Positions 35,086-43,132 of a stretch of DNA of 49,684 nt are shown here, piece by piece. This stretch comes from Lachnospiraceae bacterium (GTDB lineage: Bacteria > Bacillota > Clostridia > Lachnospirales > Lachnospiraceae): contig JAFLTA010000017.1 in the NCBI GenBank assembly GCA_022510685.1, positions 1 to 49,684 on the forward strand, given 5' to 3'. A program made the position numbers and the translations under genes. Under the pieces are notes generated by a model, which saw nothing but the letters and a program-made list of their open reading frames with translations, was not told the DNA's origin and made no database searches. Numbering within the stretch: the stretch's first letter is position 1; each line of letters starts with the position of its first letter.

Positions 35086-35973
35086 ATGAAAGTAATTATT
35101 GAGGATTTTATCACTGCTGTCTGTTCCATGAAGTTTTGGATTGCCGTGGCAGTCATTGCCGTAATTTGTTTCTGTGCCAAAATAAATGACCCATTCGGGA
35201 TTTCCAGCACGGCTGTCTATCGTTTGCTGTTGGAGCAGAGCAAAGAGGATTTGCTGAAACTTGGGGAGGAGTATTCCTCTTATTATGTTGCTGTATTGTT
35301 TCGGGGTAATTTCTGGTTTGCCGTAATCGTTCCCATGGTGGCAGCGATTCCCTACATAAACCAGTTCAGTGATGAATGGCTTACCGGTTATTATTTCATG
35401 AGGATGCATCGTGCCGGCAGGAGGACATTTTACGCAATGGAAAAGGTATTCTCTGCAGCACTGATCGGATTTGTGACCGTCTGCGTAGGTGTTTTGCTTT
35501 ATACGGCCATTGTTATGTTTGCATTTCCTTCCTATGATTCTTATCATTTGGAGGCAGGCGAGGGCCTGATTGCCATGGCGTTTGGAAAAACCCCATGGAG
35601 ACGGTTTATATATTTCATCAGGGCGTTACTGCATGTAGGTATTCTGGGGAGTATTGCATCAGTGATTTCCCTCATATTAGTGCCGTTATTACAAGATTGT
35701 TTTCTGGCGTTGACAGTACCTATGATGATATGCTATCTAAGCACTCATGTGGAAAACTATTACAGTATGTTTCTCCTGCAGAGATATGAGTTGAATCCGC
35801 CTAATGCCGTCAATATGTTGACATTGTTGATTCCATCTACGTATGTGGATTTGGAGAATAGTTTCTTTATGTGGTTCGGAATATCCCATTATTTTTGGTT
35901 TGCCTATCTGCTGGGACTCTTAGGGGTTTTGTCTGTAATAATGATTTGTATTGTAAAAAAGAGAGGTGCATGA
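35086..35973 (+). CDS. ABC-2-like permease subunit, first of a pair
   Basis: The 295-residue integral membrane protein has about six hydrophobic segments, starting at residues about 14-31, with a large extracytoplasmic loop after the first. This layout resembles ABC-2-type permeases that move peptides, antibiotics or lipids outward. AGAGGGGACC precedes the ATG. Its last four bases overlap the second permease (ATGA), and an ATPase gene follows. The substrate is not predictable. Confidence 0.75.
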   Translation: MKVIIEDFITAVCSMKFWIAVAVIAVICFCAKINDPFGISSTAVYRLLLEQSKEDLLKLGEEYSSYYVAVLFRGNFWFAVIVPMVAAIPYINQFSDEWLTGYYFMRMHRAGRRTFYAMEKVFSAALIGFVTVCVGVLLYTAIVMFAFPSYDSYHLEAGEGLIAMAFGKTPWRRFIYFIRALLHVGILGSIASVISLILVPLLQDCFLALTVPMMICYLSTHVENYYSMFLLQRYELNPPNAVNMLTLLIPSTYVDLENSFFMWFGISHYFWFAYLLGLLGVLSVIMICIVKKRGA

Positions 35974-36824
35974 TGGGGAAGATATTGAAAGTTGCCTGGG
36001 TGGAATATATCGGTTTTATGACCAGTAAAAGAGTTTTATTTATGCTGTTTGCGTTTATTTTTCTGGCGGAAGATGTGGTGGGAAAGATGGGAAGTATTGC
36101 CGCAGAATACGGATATAAGATCGGCAGGTTGGAGCCGATTATACTTATTTTTTCGTATCAGATTCATGCCATGATCATACCGATCATGTTTGTGGTGATG
36201 CTGTCCAATTTTCCCTCCAATGAAAAGAGCGGTTACTTTACCATGTGCCGTATCAACCGGCTGTCATGGTTGTTTGGAGAAGTAATCTATGCAGGAATGG
36301 TAGGATTTACATTTATCCTGTTTCTGTTTGCAGGGACTGCGGCCTGGATTTGGAAGGACAGCGCATTTATGACGGAGTGGAGTCCCTATATGAGCAAACT
36401 CTATATGGAATTTCCGGAAGTGTATGAATGGAATGACCGGTTATTTATCAAGACAGAAACGTTGGCGCAGGGAAAGCCGGTGGGGGTCATGTTACACAGT
36501 GTAGGGCTAATGATGTTGTATCTGTTGGTCCTGACACTACTGTTAGCACTATTTAAGCTGTTATCCTTGAAACGAGTGGGAATCTTCCTGACCGTATCCA
36601 TTACGCTAATCGGGGTGGCATTAGATAATTTTAACAGTGTGGCAAAGTGGATTTTTCCGATTGTACAGGGAATCTATGAGTCCCATTTTATAGCCTATCT
36701 GGCGAGAACGGAGTTTCCGCTTGCGTATTCTTATATCTATTTTGGTGTGTTGATCGTGGTGTTATGTCTGATTAATGCAAAGTTGGTGAAACGGTATGTG
36801 ATTACAGAGGAGAGCGGAAGCTGA
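35970..36824 (+). CDS. ABC-2-like permease subunit, second of a pair
   Basis: The 284-residue membrane protein has six or so hydrophobic segments and an extracytoplasmic loop between residues about 130 and 180, so its layout parallels its upstream partner. A longer open frame begins at 35871 inside the upstream gene. The ATG at 35970, behind GAGAGG and overlapping the upstream TGA, is preferred. The pair plus the downstream ATPase suggests a heterodimeric exporter. Weak similarity to bacteriocin-immunity permeases cannot be tested here. Confidence 0.75.
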   Translation: MMGKILKVAWVEYIGFMTSKRVLFMLFAFIFLAEDVVGKMGSIAAEYGYKIGRLEPIILIFSYQIHAMIIPIMFVVMLSNFPSNEKSGYFTMCRINRLSWLFGEVIYAGMVGFTFILFLFAGTAAWIWKDSAFMTEWSPYMSKLYMEFPEVYEWNDRLFIKTETLAQGKPVGVMLHSVGLMMLYLLVLTLLLALFKLLSLKRVGIFLTVSITLIGVALDNFNSVAKWIFPIVQGIYESHFIAYLARTEFPLAYSYIYFGVLIVVLCLINAKLVKRYVITEESGS

Positions 36825-36841
36825 AGAAACGGAGGGAAATA

Positions 36842-37465
36842 ATGATAGAAATTAAAGGGGTATCGTTAGAGATAAAAAAGAAGAAAATATTGTCGGATAT
36901 CAATGCCGGCTTTGGGGACGGACAGATTCATGGGCTGGTGGGGAGGAACGGCTGCGGAAAAACGATGTTAATGAAATGCATCTGTGGTTTTATACATCCT
37001 ACATCCGGAAGCATTCGCGTGAATGAAAAGCTGGTGGGAAAGGAGATTGATTTTCCGCAAAAACTGGGGGTGATCATTGAGACACCCAATTTTATACCCT
37101 ATTTCAGCGGGTATCACAATTTAAAAATCCTATCGGATTACCGTCACTGCATTGGAAAGAAGGAGATATATAACGTATTGGAAACAGTGGGACTTGCGGA
37201 TGTGGCAAAAATGGCGGTGAGGAAGTATAGTTTGGGTATGAGACAGAGACTTGCCATAGCACAGGCTGTCATGGAGGAGCCGGAAATCCTCGTGCTGGAT
37301 GAGCCATTTAACGGATTGGACCGGGAAGGGGTATCGGAAATGCGCAAGGTTTTGTTACAGCTTCGGGATAAGGGGAGTAACATTGTGCTTTCCTCCCATA
37401 ATGAGGAAGATATCGGAATTTTGTGTAGCGATGTACTGCATATGGAAAATGGGAAGTTGATATAA
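36842..37465 (+). CDS. ABC transporter ATP-binding protein for the ABC-2-like permease pair
   Basis: The 207-residue ATPase has Walker A VGRNGCGKTM, a short Q-loop region, the signature YSLGMRQR in place of LSGGQ, Walker B ILVLDEPFNGLD and the switch His in VLSSHNEEDI. The LGMRQR signature is typical of exporters of the CcmA/BcrA type. GGAGGGAAATA precedes the ATG, 17 bp after the second permease. The unusually short C-terminus, with no extension after the H-loop, matches simple antibiotic-resistance or immunity ATPases. Confidence 0.93.
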   Translation: MIEIKGVSLEIKKKKILSDINAGFGDGQIHGLVGRNGCGKTMLMKCICGFIHPTSGSIRVNEKLVGKEIDFPQKLGVIIETPNFIPYFSGYHNLKILSDYRHCIGKKEIYNVLETVGLADVAKMAVRKYSLGMRQRLAIAQAVMEEPEILVLDEPFNGLDREGVSEMRKVLLQLRDKGSNIVLSSHNEEDIGILCSDVLHMENGKLI

Positions 37466-37525
37466 GTGTTACTCCAAAATAGAAAGTCATCTATCAAAAG
37501 ATGCCTGTGGGAAAGGGGTAGTTAC

Positions 37526-38674
37526 ATGAAGTATATCTTGAGAAATGTTTTGTCATTATTTCAGAGAGAGAGAACAGCAGCTGTGTGTCTCGTCTGCGGA
37601 TTTCTTATTTCTGCGGTTGCATTATTGTTTCTGTTTGGCTTGTATTATCAGGTAGCCCAGAAAAATTTGGCAAATGTCAATGGGCTGCAACATATGGAGA
37701 TGGAAATGGAAACGCTGCAAAAAGATATTACATGGAAGAGAGTCAAAAGGTGTTTTAACAGACTGGATAAGGATACGCTGAAGGCTGTCAGCGGTATAGT
37801 CATGAAAGCGGCGGTGGATGGCGATTTGGAAGATTATTATGGTTCTTTTAATTTTGACTATACACTGGATGAGAAAGGAACTCCTGCATATCTGGATATG
37901 ACAGAGTCGCTGCAGAGCATGGGACAGTTATATGAGGGGCGTTGGTTTACCAGAGATGAGTTCGACCATGGAGAAAGGGTGGCGCTTGGACTGGGGTATG
38001 ACTATACTGATTTTGCAGAACAGAAAGAATATACGGTTCGATATGAGGACGGGAGCAAGGATAAGTATCTGATTGATGGGAAAAGTTATCGAAGGATTGG
38101 TGCAGCTTTATTATGGACGACCCCGACAATACCTGTTACCTGCTTAAAGGATGATGCTCCGGTTATTGCACTGGCATTTGGGTTCAAAAATGTTTCTGTC
38201 ACTGCAAAACAATATGGAAATATTAAAGAGGTATTTGATGAAGAATTTTCCGGTGCCCTAAAAGTTCCCGAGAAAGATTTTAAAGAACTTGATTCCAATT
38301 ATTATCTGCTTATGACGTTGCTTTTAGTTTCGGTGGGGATTTTGACAGCAGTTGTTTTGTCATTACTACTTACGTATGTGTGTCAACAGCAGGAAGGGAT
38401 TTATGCGGTATGCCGGCTATGTGGAATGGAAAAGAAAAAGAGCGTGGCATATTTTGCGACGGAATGTGCGCTGCTTTCCTTCGTATGTTTTGTAGCGGCG
38501 GCAATTCCCTATATGTATTTTGCAGTGCCACGGATTACAGATGTCATGGCATTTTTTGGAGAAGGATATACCGGAGTCAGTCTGGCTGCCTTGTGTGGAA
38601 GTTTCCTCATGGGAAATGTAATTGTGTCGAGTATTATTGCGGCGGAGCGACTGACAAAGAGAGGAATTGTTTGA
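37526..38674 (+). CDS. FtsX-like ABC permease, first of a pair
   Basis: The 382-residue protein has one N-terminal transmembrane helix (near residues 18-42), an extracytoplasmic domain of about 200 residues and three C-terminal helices, the MacB/FtsX-type layout. The frame opens with a GTG at 37466 right after the ATPase, but ATG 37526 follows AAGGGG and begins the usual short cytoplasmic start (MKYILRNVLSLFQRERTA). The paired permease and the MacB-type ATPase lie downstream. This type typically works in mechanotransmission, peptide sensing or bacteriocin resistance; the role here is unknown. Confidence 0.8.
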   Translation: MKYILRNVLSLFQRERTAAVCLVCGFLISAVALLFLFGLYYQVAQKNLANVNGLQHMEMEMETLQKDITWKRVKRCFNRLDKDTLKAVSGIVMKAAVDGDLEDYYGSFNFDYTLDEKGTPAYLDMTESLQSMGQLYEGRWFTRDEFDHGERVALGLGYDYTDFAEQKEYTVRYEDGSKDKYLIDGKSYRRIGAALLWTTPTIPVTCLKDDAPVIALAFGFKNVSVTAKQYGNIKEVFDEEFSGALKVPEKDFKELDSNYYLLMTLLLVSVGILTAVVLSLLLTYVCQQQEGIYAVCRLCGMEKKKSVAYFATECALLSFVCFVAAAIPYMYFAVPRITDVMAFFGEGYTGVSLAALCGSFLMGNVIVSSIIAAERLTKRGIV

Positions 38675-38757
38675 ACAATTTTACTAGCACAACAGATATT
38701 AATATACGCTGTACTAGTACAGGACATTTTTAGTATTTCAGGAAGGGGAGAAGTATT

Positions 38758-40071
38758 ATGCCAATAAAATTGGCGCTGCGTTTATCAGGCAGGCATAAAC
38801 TTTTTCAGGTACTTATGCTGTTGTTATTGGTTTCCGTTTTTTTTATCGTGCTCGTCTGCACTTCTATTGTAAATTACCGCCTGCGTTATTATATGCCTTT
38901 GCGCAGTGATTTGAATCAAAGAGGAGAGAGTTATGGCGCGGTTTCTATGTCTTGCGAAAGAGATGGAGAAATGCATTTTGCTAAGTGCAGGACAGATATG
39001 GAAGATTGGCTGGAAGATGTAAAAAAAGTGTATGGGAGTTACTGTTGGAGTCAGGTGTATTGTGACGGTCGGCAGGTTTCCTGCTGGTCTTATGATACGG
39101 AATTGATTGAAAAATATACGCCGGAACTGGAGGAAGGGAGATGGCTCCGCAGCTCAGATGGGGAAACCCATATGCTTCAGGCAGTTGTGTATAACAGAGA
39201 CGGAAAAGTGCATGCGGGGGATGTATTGACATTGGATGAGGATAATTTTGGGTATTCTATTGAGGTCCAGGTGGTCGGAGTGTTAAAAGAGGAGAGTCTT
39301 GTTTTCGGATTTGATACAATGGCAGAGGATAACAATGGTACTTACGAGGATTACTATGTGTCACCGGAGATTCTGGCATACAGGGGGGCATATGCTATGC
39401 AGGAACCGGAACAGGTAAGTCTTGGCAGTAAACCGCCTTCGCCAACGGTTCTGTTTTTTCATAATGATGCTTTGGATAAGAACCCGTATTTCAGTGAGAA
39501 AGCGGGAGGAGATGGTACAGGTATCCAGAGAGTATTGTCCGGCATGGTGGTCATTATCTGGCAGGATGACATTTCGGAAACAACGATCCAGAAAAATTTA
39601 GAGAAGTTTACGCAGGTACAATGCGAATATGTGCAGAAATTGCCGCTTGACGAGAGGAAAGAAAATTCACAGCGTTATATTGCGGCACAGCTCTTTGTTA
39701 TTGCTCCGATTGGAATGATTGTCTTATTGCTGCTCATGGTTGCTATACTGAGTTTTGAGATACTGCAGACGACACAACAGATGAAAAGCTATGCAGTATT
39801 TTTTATATGTGGGATGAATTGGAAAAAGTGTGCCCTGATTAGTTTATGGCATGAAGTGGTGCTGCATACGGCGGCGGTCATCTTGTTTGCGGTGATCTAT
39901 TTTGTTACTACCGGGGTGCTGAGATACCGGTATGATCTGATTGCCCTTCATCTCAGTGGTGTTCTGATTATATTGGGGATATCACTGTTCAATATTTTTC
40001 TGTCAGTATTGCTGCCTAGAATTATCATTGGGAAAACGAAACCGAAAACACTGTTTTATGAGCATGGATGA
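38758..40071 (+). CDS. FtsX-like ABC permease, second of a pair
   Basis: The 437-residue protein has the same layout as its upstream partner: a first helix at about residues 15-38 (LMLLLLVSVFFIVLVCTSIV), a large extracytoplasmic domain, and three C-terminal helices from about residue 318. GGAAGGGGAG precedes the ATG. The 83 bp before it contain no obvious promoter. Its stop overlaps the open frame of the ATPase by four bases, although the preferred ATPase start is just downstream. Confidence 0.82.
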   Translation: MPIKLALRLSGRHKLFQVLMLLLLVSVFFIVLVCTSIVNYRLRYYMPLRSDLNQRGESYGAVSMSCERDGEMHFAKCRTDMEDWLEDVKKVYGSYCWSQVYCDGRQVSCWSYDTELIEKYTPELEEGRWLRSSDGETHMLQAVVYNRDGKVHAGDVLTLDEDNFGYSIEVQVVGVLKEESLVFGFDTMAEDNNGTYEDYYVSPEILAYRGAYAMQEPEQVSLGSKPPSPTVLFFHNDALDKNPYFSEKAGGDGTGIQRVLSGMVVIIWQDDISETTIQKNLEKFTQVQCEYVQKLPLDERKENSQRYIAAQLFVIAPIGMIVLLLLMVAILSFEILQTTQQMKSYAVFFICGMNWKKCALISLWHEVVLHTAAVILFAVIYFVTTGVLRYRYDLIALHLSGVLIILGISLFNIFLSVLLPRIIIGKTKPKTLFYEHG

Positions 40072-40088
40072 GTAGAGGAGAAATGATT

Positions 40089-40763
40089 ATGGTTGATATA
40101 AAGGACCTGACAAAAATTTATCACGAAAAAAAGTCAAATGAGTTTGAGGCGCTTCATCATGTCGACCTCACGATAAAAGAGGGAGAAATGGTGGGAATCG
40201 TAGGTACCTCCGGTGCAGGAAAGTCTACACTGCTTCATGTTCTTGCCTGCATCGATTCCTTTGAAGACGGAAATTATATTTTGGACGGCTGTTCTGTAGC
40301 CGGAATGAAAGACAAGGAATTGGCAGTGATAAGAAATGAAAAGATAGGAATCGTCATGCAGGATTTTGCGCTGGTGGAAAACTTCTCTGCTACAGAAAAT
40401 GTCATGATTCCTCTTGACTTTGCAAAAAAGAAACGGAGTCGGAAAGAAAAAAGGGAAATGACGATGAATGTCTTGGAGCAAATGGGACTAAGGGATTATG
40501 CGGGGAAAAAAGTATGTCAGCTTTCCGGTGGTCAGAAGCAGCGCGTAGCGATTGCACGTGCCATCGTCAATGACCCGGCGGTTATTTTGGCAGATGAGCC
40601 GACAGGCGCTCTGGATTCCATGACTACGCAAGAAATTATGTCTGTTTTTCAAAAATTAAACGAACAGGGGAAGACGATTATTATAGTTACTCATGATAAG
40701 GAAGTAGCCCTGCAGTGCGGACGGATTATTGAAATTTCAGATGGAAAGATCTTAGAGAAATAA
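40089..40763 (+). CDS. MacB/LolD-type ABC transporter ATP-binding protein
   Basis: The ATPase has Walker A GTSGAGKST, a Q-loop (VMQDFALV), the signature LSGGQKQRVAIARA, Walker B VILADEPTGALDS and the switch His in IIVTHDKEVA. This is the MacB/LolD/BceA branch that partners FtsX-like permeases. In-frame ATGs lie at 40068, 40083 and 40089. The last is chosen because AGGAG (40075-40080) is best spaced for it and MVDIKDLTKIY is the common N-terminus. It completes the second ABC system. No two-component system of the BceRS type is present. Confidence 0.94.
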   Translation: MVDIKDLTKIYHEKKSNEFEALHHVDLTIKEGEMVGIVGTSGAGKSTLLHVLACIDSFEDGNYILDGCSVAGMKDKELAVIRNEKIGIVMQDFALVENFSATENVMIPLDFAKKKRSRKEKREMTMNVLEQMGLRDYAGKKVCQLSGGQKQRVAIARAIVNDPAVILADEPTGALDSMTTQEIMSVFQKLNEQGKTIIIVTHDKEVALQCGRIIEISDGKILEK

Positions 40764-40856
40764 GTGATAATATGATGAAGGAAAAGGACTGTCTTCGGCA
40801 TCTGTGAATATCTGCATCTCATTATTACTCTAGCTTAAATTTAGTGTTTTCAAGGG

Positions 40857-40886
40857 TTGACGGTATTTTCTGTGATAGCTTATAAT
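40857..40886 (+). promoter_or_regulatory. Predicted promoter for the macrodomain gene
   Basis: TTGACG (40857-40862), an 18-base spacer and a perfect TATAAT (40881-40886). It lies in the 242-bp gap after the ABC cassette; I saw no clear terminator for that cassette in this gap. Confidence 0.75.
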
Positions 40887-41005
40887 GATTATCAAATATC
40901 CTGAAATGGAAGGATTAACAATATAAATTATACATCAAAGGGTTTTCAATGGCATTATGCATGGGAATCCTTTGGTTTCATGTAGTGATGGTCTGGAGGA
41001 TGATG

Positions 41006-41788
41006 ATGACTCAGAGTGAGCGAAGAATATATTTGATACGGGAACTGCTGAATGAGGATGCTAAGTATCGCGGGACGGAAATACCATCGGAGAAGGATGA
41101 ACAGAGTGACCTTCTCCGTGGGCTAATGAATGTACGTCAGCCGGGGAAAATCAGTGATGATTTTCTGGCTGTGCAGGATGCGTATCTGCAGGAGGAGACA
41201 GAAGAAAAGGGCATAACGGCTCTAGAGGAGTTATCCCCTGTTTTGGAGGGACTCTATCTGTGGCAGGGGGATATAACCACTTTGCGATGTGGTGCGATTG
41301 TCAATGCTGCTAACAGTGGTATGACGGGATGTTATACGCCTTGCCATAATTGTATTGATAACTGTATCCACACTTATGCCGGAATACAGCTTCGGCTTGC
41401 CTGTGATGAGATCATACGGAAACAGGGGCACGGGGAGGCGACCGGGCAGGCAAAAATCACACCGGCATTTAACTTGCCTTGCGATTATGTAATGCATACG
41501 GTGGGACCTATCGTATCCGGCAGCCTGACGGAAGAACATAAGCGTTTACTGGCTTCCTGTTACCGCTCCTGTATGGAACTGGCAGAGCAGTATGATGTCA
41601 CAAGCATAGCCTTCTGTTGTATTTCAACGGGTGTATTTCATTTTCCTAATGACATTGCGGCAGAAATTGCCATTAGGACTGTGAAAGAATATAGAGAGCA
41701 GACGAAAAGCAGTATGAAGGTAATCTTTAACGTGTTTGGGGATAGGGATTATGAGATTTACAGGGAGTTGTTGGAGGGGAGAGGGTGA
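41006..41788 (+). CDS. Zinc-type macrodomain protein-ADP-ribose hydrolase
   Basis: The 260-residue protein has an N-terminal helical extension of about 80 residues and a macrodomain. The ADP-ribose loop is IVNAANSGMTG (residues 98-108) and the adjacent GCYTPCHNCIDNCIHTYAG is the Cys/His-rich insert of the zinc-dependent macrodomains. C109, C113, H114 and C116 are candidate ligands. VMHTVGPIV and ISTGVFHFPNDIAAEIA complete the fold. Relatives remove ADP-ribose from proteins and often sit with a SirTM sirtuin and a lipoylated carrier; none is present here. The frame is open from 40949; ATG 41006 is preferred as the best spaced after GGAGG. Confidence 0.92.
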   Translation: MTQSERRIYLIRELLNEDAKYRGTEIPSEKDEQSDLLRGLMNVRQPGKISDDFLAVQDAYLQEETEEKGITALEELSPVLEGLYLWQGDITTLRCGAIVNAANSGMTGCYTPCHNCIDNCIHTYAGIQLRLACDEIIRKQGHGEATGQAKITPAFNLPCDYVMHTVGPIVSGSLTEEHKRLLASCYRSCMELAEQYDVTSIAFCCISTGVFHFPNDIAAEIAIRTVKEYREQTKSSMKVIFNVFGDRDYEIYRELLEGRG

Positions 41789-42495
41789 TGTGTGGTATGG
41801 CATTTTCTATTAAAAAGACATTTAAACTATATGGCGACGGAAATTGGCAGCGCTCCTCCGCACAGAGACTGTTACTGAATACCGAGAAAGCCGACGGAGC
41901 CTATAAAAAGTATAAAAAAGAAATTATGGATTCCTACCTGAAACAAGCTGGCTTTTTGAAATGGAAATCAGAGTCTTATGTCCGATTGAATGACATAGGT
42001 TTATTGGAATACATTGGTCTGCAAAAAGAACGTCATGGTGGACGAACATTTACGGTGAATTTTGCAGTAATGCCATTATATATGCCCCTTCAATGGGAAG
42101 AAACCAATTTTGGAACCAGATTGGGTTTGTACATCAGTAAGAAAGATTTTTGGTGGGATTATAAAGATGATAAAACAGCGAGAAAAAGCTTTGAAAATGT
42201 AAGAGATGCCATTGAGTTATATTTGATTCCGTGGTTTGAGAAGTACAGTGATGAGGTGGAGTATAGACAAACATTAACAGATGCTGTAAATGGAAATCAA
42301 AGTGATTATCTGACAGCTACCAGCAGGTATTATGAAAAATGGCTTGCCTATCTGCATGCAAAGAATGGAAATAAGGAGGAAGTTGCAAAAATTTTTAGTC
42401 TAAATGAGATGGATGAAAAAATCTTTCTTGAGGGTGGAGTAGAAAAGATTGTGTCCGAAAATATGGATAGATTAAAGTTGCCGAAGGGGCTATAA
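41788..42495 (+). CDS. DUF4304-like protein coupled to the macrodomain gene
   Basis: The 235-residue protein resembles the DUF4304 group: an N-terminal helix pair with YLKQAGFLKWKSESYVRLND, then strands GLLEYIGLQKERHGGRTFTVNFAVMP separated by short turns. A helical C-terminal part follows, with WLAYLHAKNGNKEEVAKIF. Function is unknown. The ATG at 41788 shares its A with the upstream TGA, and GGAGGGGA lies seven bases ahead, so the two genes are coupled. A later ATG at 41797 is a possible alternative. Confidence 0.65.
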   Translation: MCGMAFSIKKTFKLYGDGNWQRSSAQRLLLNTEKADGAYKKYKKEIMDSYLKQAGFLKWKSESYVRLNDIGLLEYIGLQKERHGGRTFTVNFAVMPLYMPLQWEETNFGTRLGLYISKKDFWWDYKDDKTARKSFENVRDAIELYLIPWFEKYSDEVEYRQTLTDAVNGNQSDYLTATSRYYEKWLAYLHAKNGNKEEVAKIFSLNEMDEKIFLEGGVEKIVSENMDRLKLPKGL

Positions 42496-42594
42496 TATGT
42501 TTGTGATTAAAGGGGCTATATGGTACAATCTTATTGTTACAGAGAACAACAAATATTAACTTGTGAGCAAGATAAATTAGGGATCAGATGTTAA

Positions 42595-42840
42595 GGGAAA
42601 GTTCATATTATTCCTATTGCCCCGCTTGATATTACGAATTTAAACAAAAGATATGATATTCCGCTCTGCTTTATTCAAGGTGATAACGATTGGATTACTC
42701 CAACATATTTAGTAGATCATAATTGTTCATGTGTTACGGCTAAGAAAAAAGAAATAGTTACTATTAACAATGCAGGACATACTCCTTTTTTGGATGATCC
42801 GGAGCAATTTGTTGAAGCAGTTAAACCTTTTTTTATCTGA
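42595..42840 (+). pseudogene. C-terminal remnant of an alpha/beta hydrolase
   Basis: An 81-codon frame with no start, preceded in frame by TAA at 42592-42594, ends in TGA at 42838-42840. It reads IPLCFIQGDNDWITPT (the Asp-bearing turn of the catalytic triad) and later NNAGHTPFLDDPEQFVEAV (the His-bearing turn and last helix). Both are typical of the end of proline-iminopeptidase-like hydrolases. The N-terminal two thirds are missing. Confidence 0.75.
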
Positions 42841-42874
42841 GTGTGAGAACAAATAATACTTACTAAAGAAATAG

Positions 42875-42973
42875 GAGGATTTCGCTCTCACTGATGATGA
42901 TATGAAAAAGATTGATTCTTTTGATATCGGACACAGTGAGATTATCGACCCTTTTGCTACATTAACGGCATAG
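42875..42973 (+). pseudogene. C-terminal remnant of an aldo/keto reductase
   Basis: A 32-codon fragment reads EDFALTDDDMKKIDSFDIG and then HSEIIDPFATLTA before a TAG. This matches the end of aldo/keto reductases, where L-x-x-E/D-D-M-x-x-I-D is followed by a short terminal segment. No start or body of the gene remains. Confidence 0.75.
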
Positions 42974-43006
42974 TTCCTCAATTTTTTGTGTGATAAGTTT
43001 TTGTTA

Positions 43007-43036
43007 TTGATACTAATAAAAAATATGTATTATACA
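43007..43036 (+). promoter_or_regulatory. Predicted promoter of the LanC-like operon
   Basis: TTGATA (43007-43012) with TTATAC or TATACA as the -10, 17 or 18 bases away (43030-43036). An imperfect palindrome (ATAA, 7 bases, TTAT, at 42993-43007) touches the -35 and could be an operator. Confidence 0.5.
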
Positions 43037-43132
43037 GACTCTCCCGGATATGATATGATTTATTAACTTGATTTTTATCTGCTTACAAATATAAAGTGGC
43101 TTTTGATGCCAGTGAATAAAAGGAGAGGTAGC

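Larger units (their letters stand above)
42496..43132 (+). other. Gene-poor stretch with decayed gene fragments
   Basis: This 637-bp stretch has no intact gene. It holds a possible 24-codon frame starting at 42520 without a ribosome binding site, the C-terminal remnants of an alpha/beta hydrolase and an aldo/keto reductase (listed separately), and the likely promoter of the LanC-like gene near its right end. It looks like an eroded junction between two accessory modules. Confidence 0.7.

Noticed and set aside
34921-35547. Long antisense frame (208 codons) over the lipoprotein end and the first ABC permease
   Set aside because: It lies opposite two well-supported genes, has no ribosome binding site or family motif, and its composition (many His, Cys and Asn) is that of a shadow frame.
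42520-42594. Short frame of 24 codons with three Cys considered as a lanthipeptide precursor for the LanC-like protein
   Set aside because: It has no ribosome binding site and few Ser/Thr residues to dehydrate, and no dehydratase is nearby. It more likely belongs to the decayed region.
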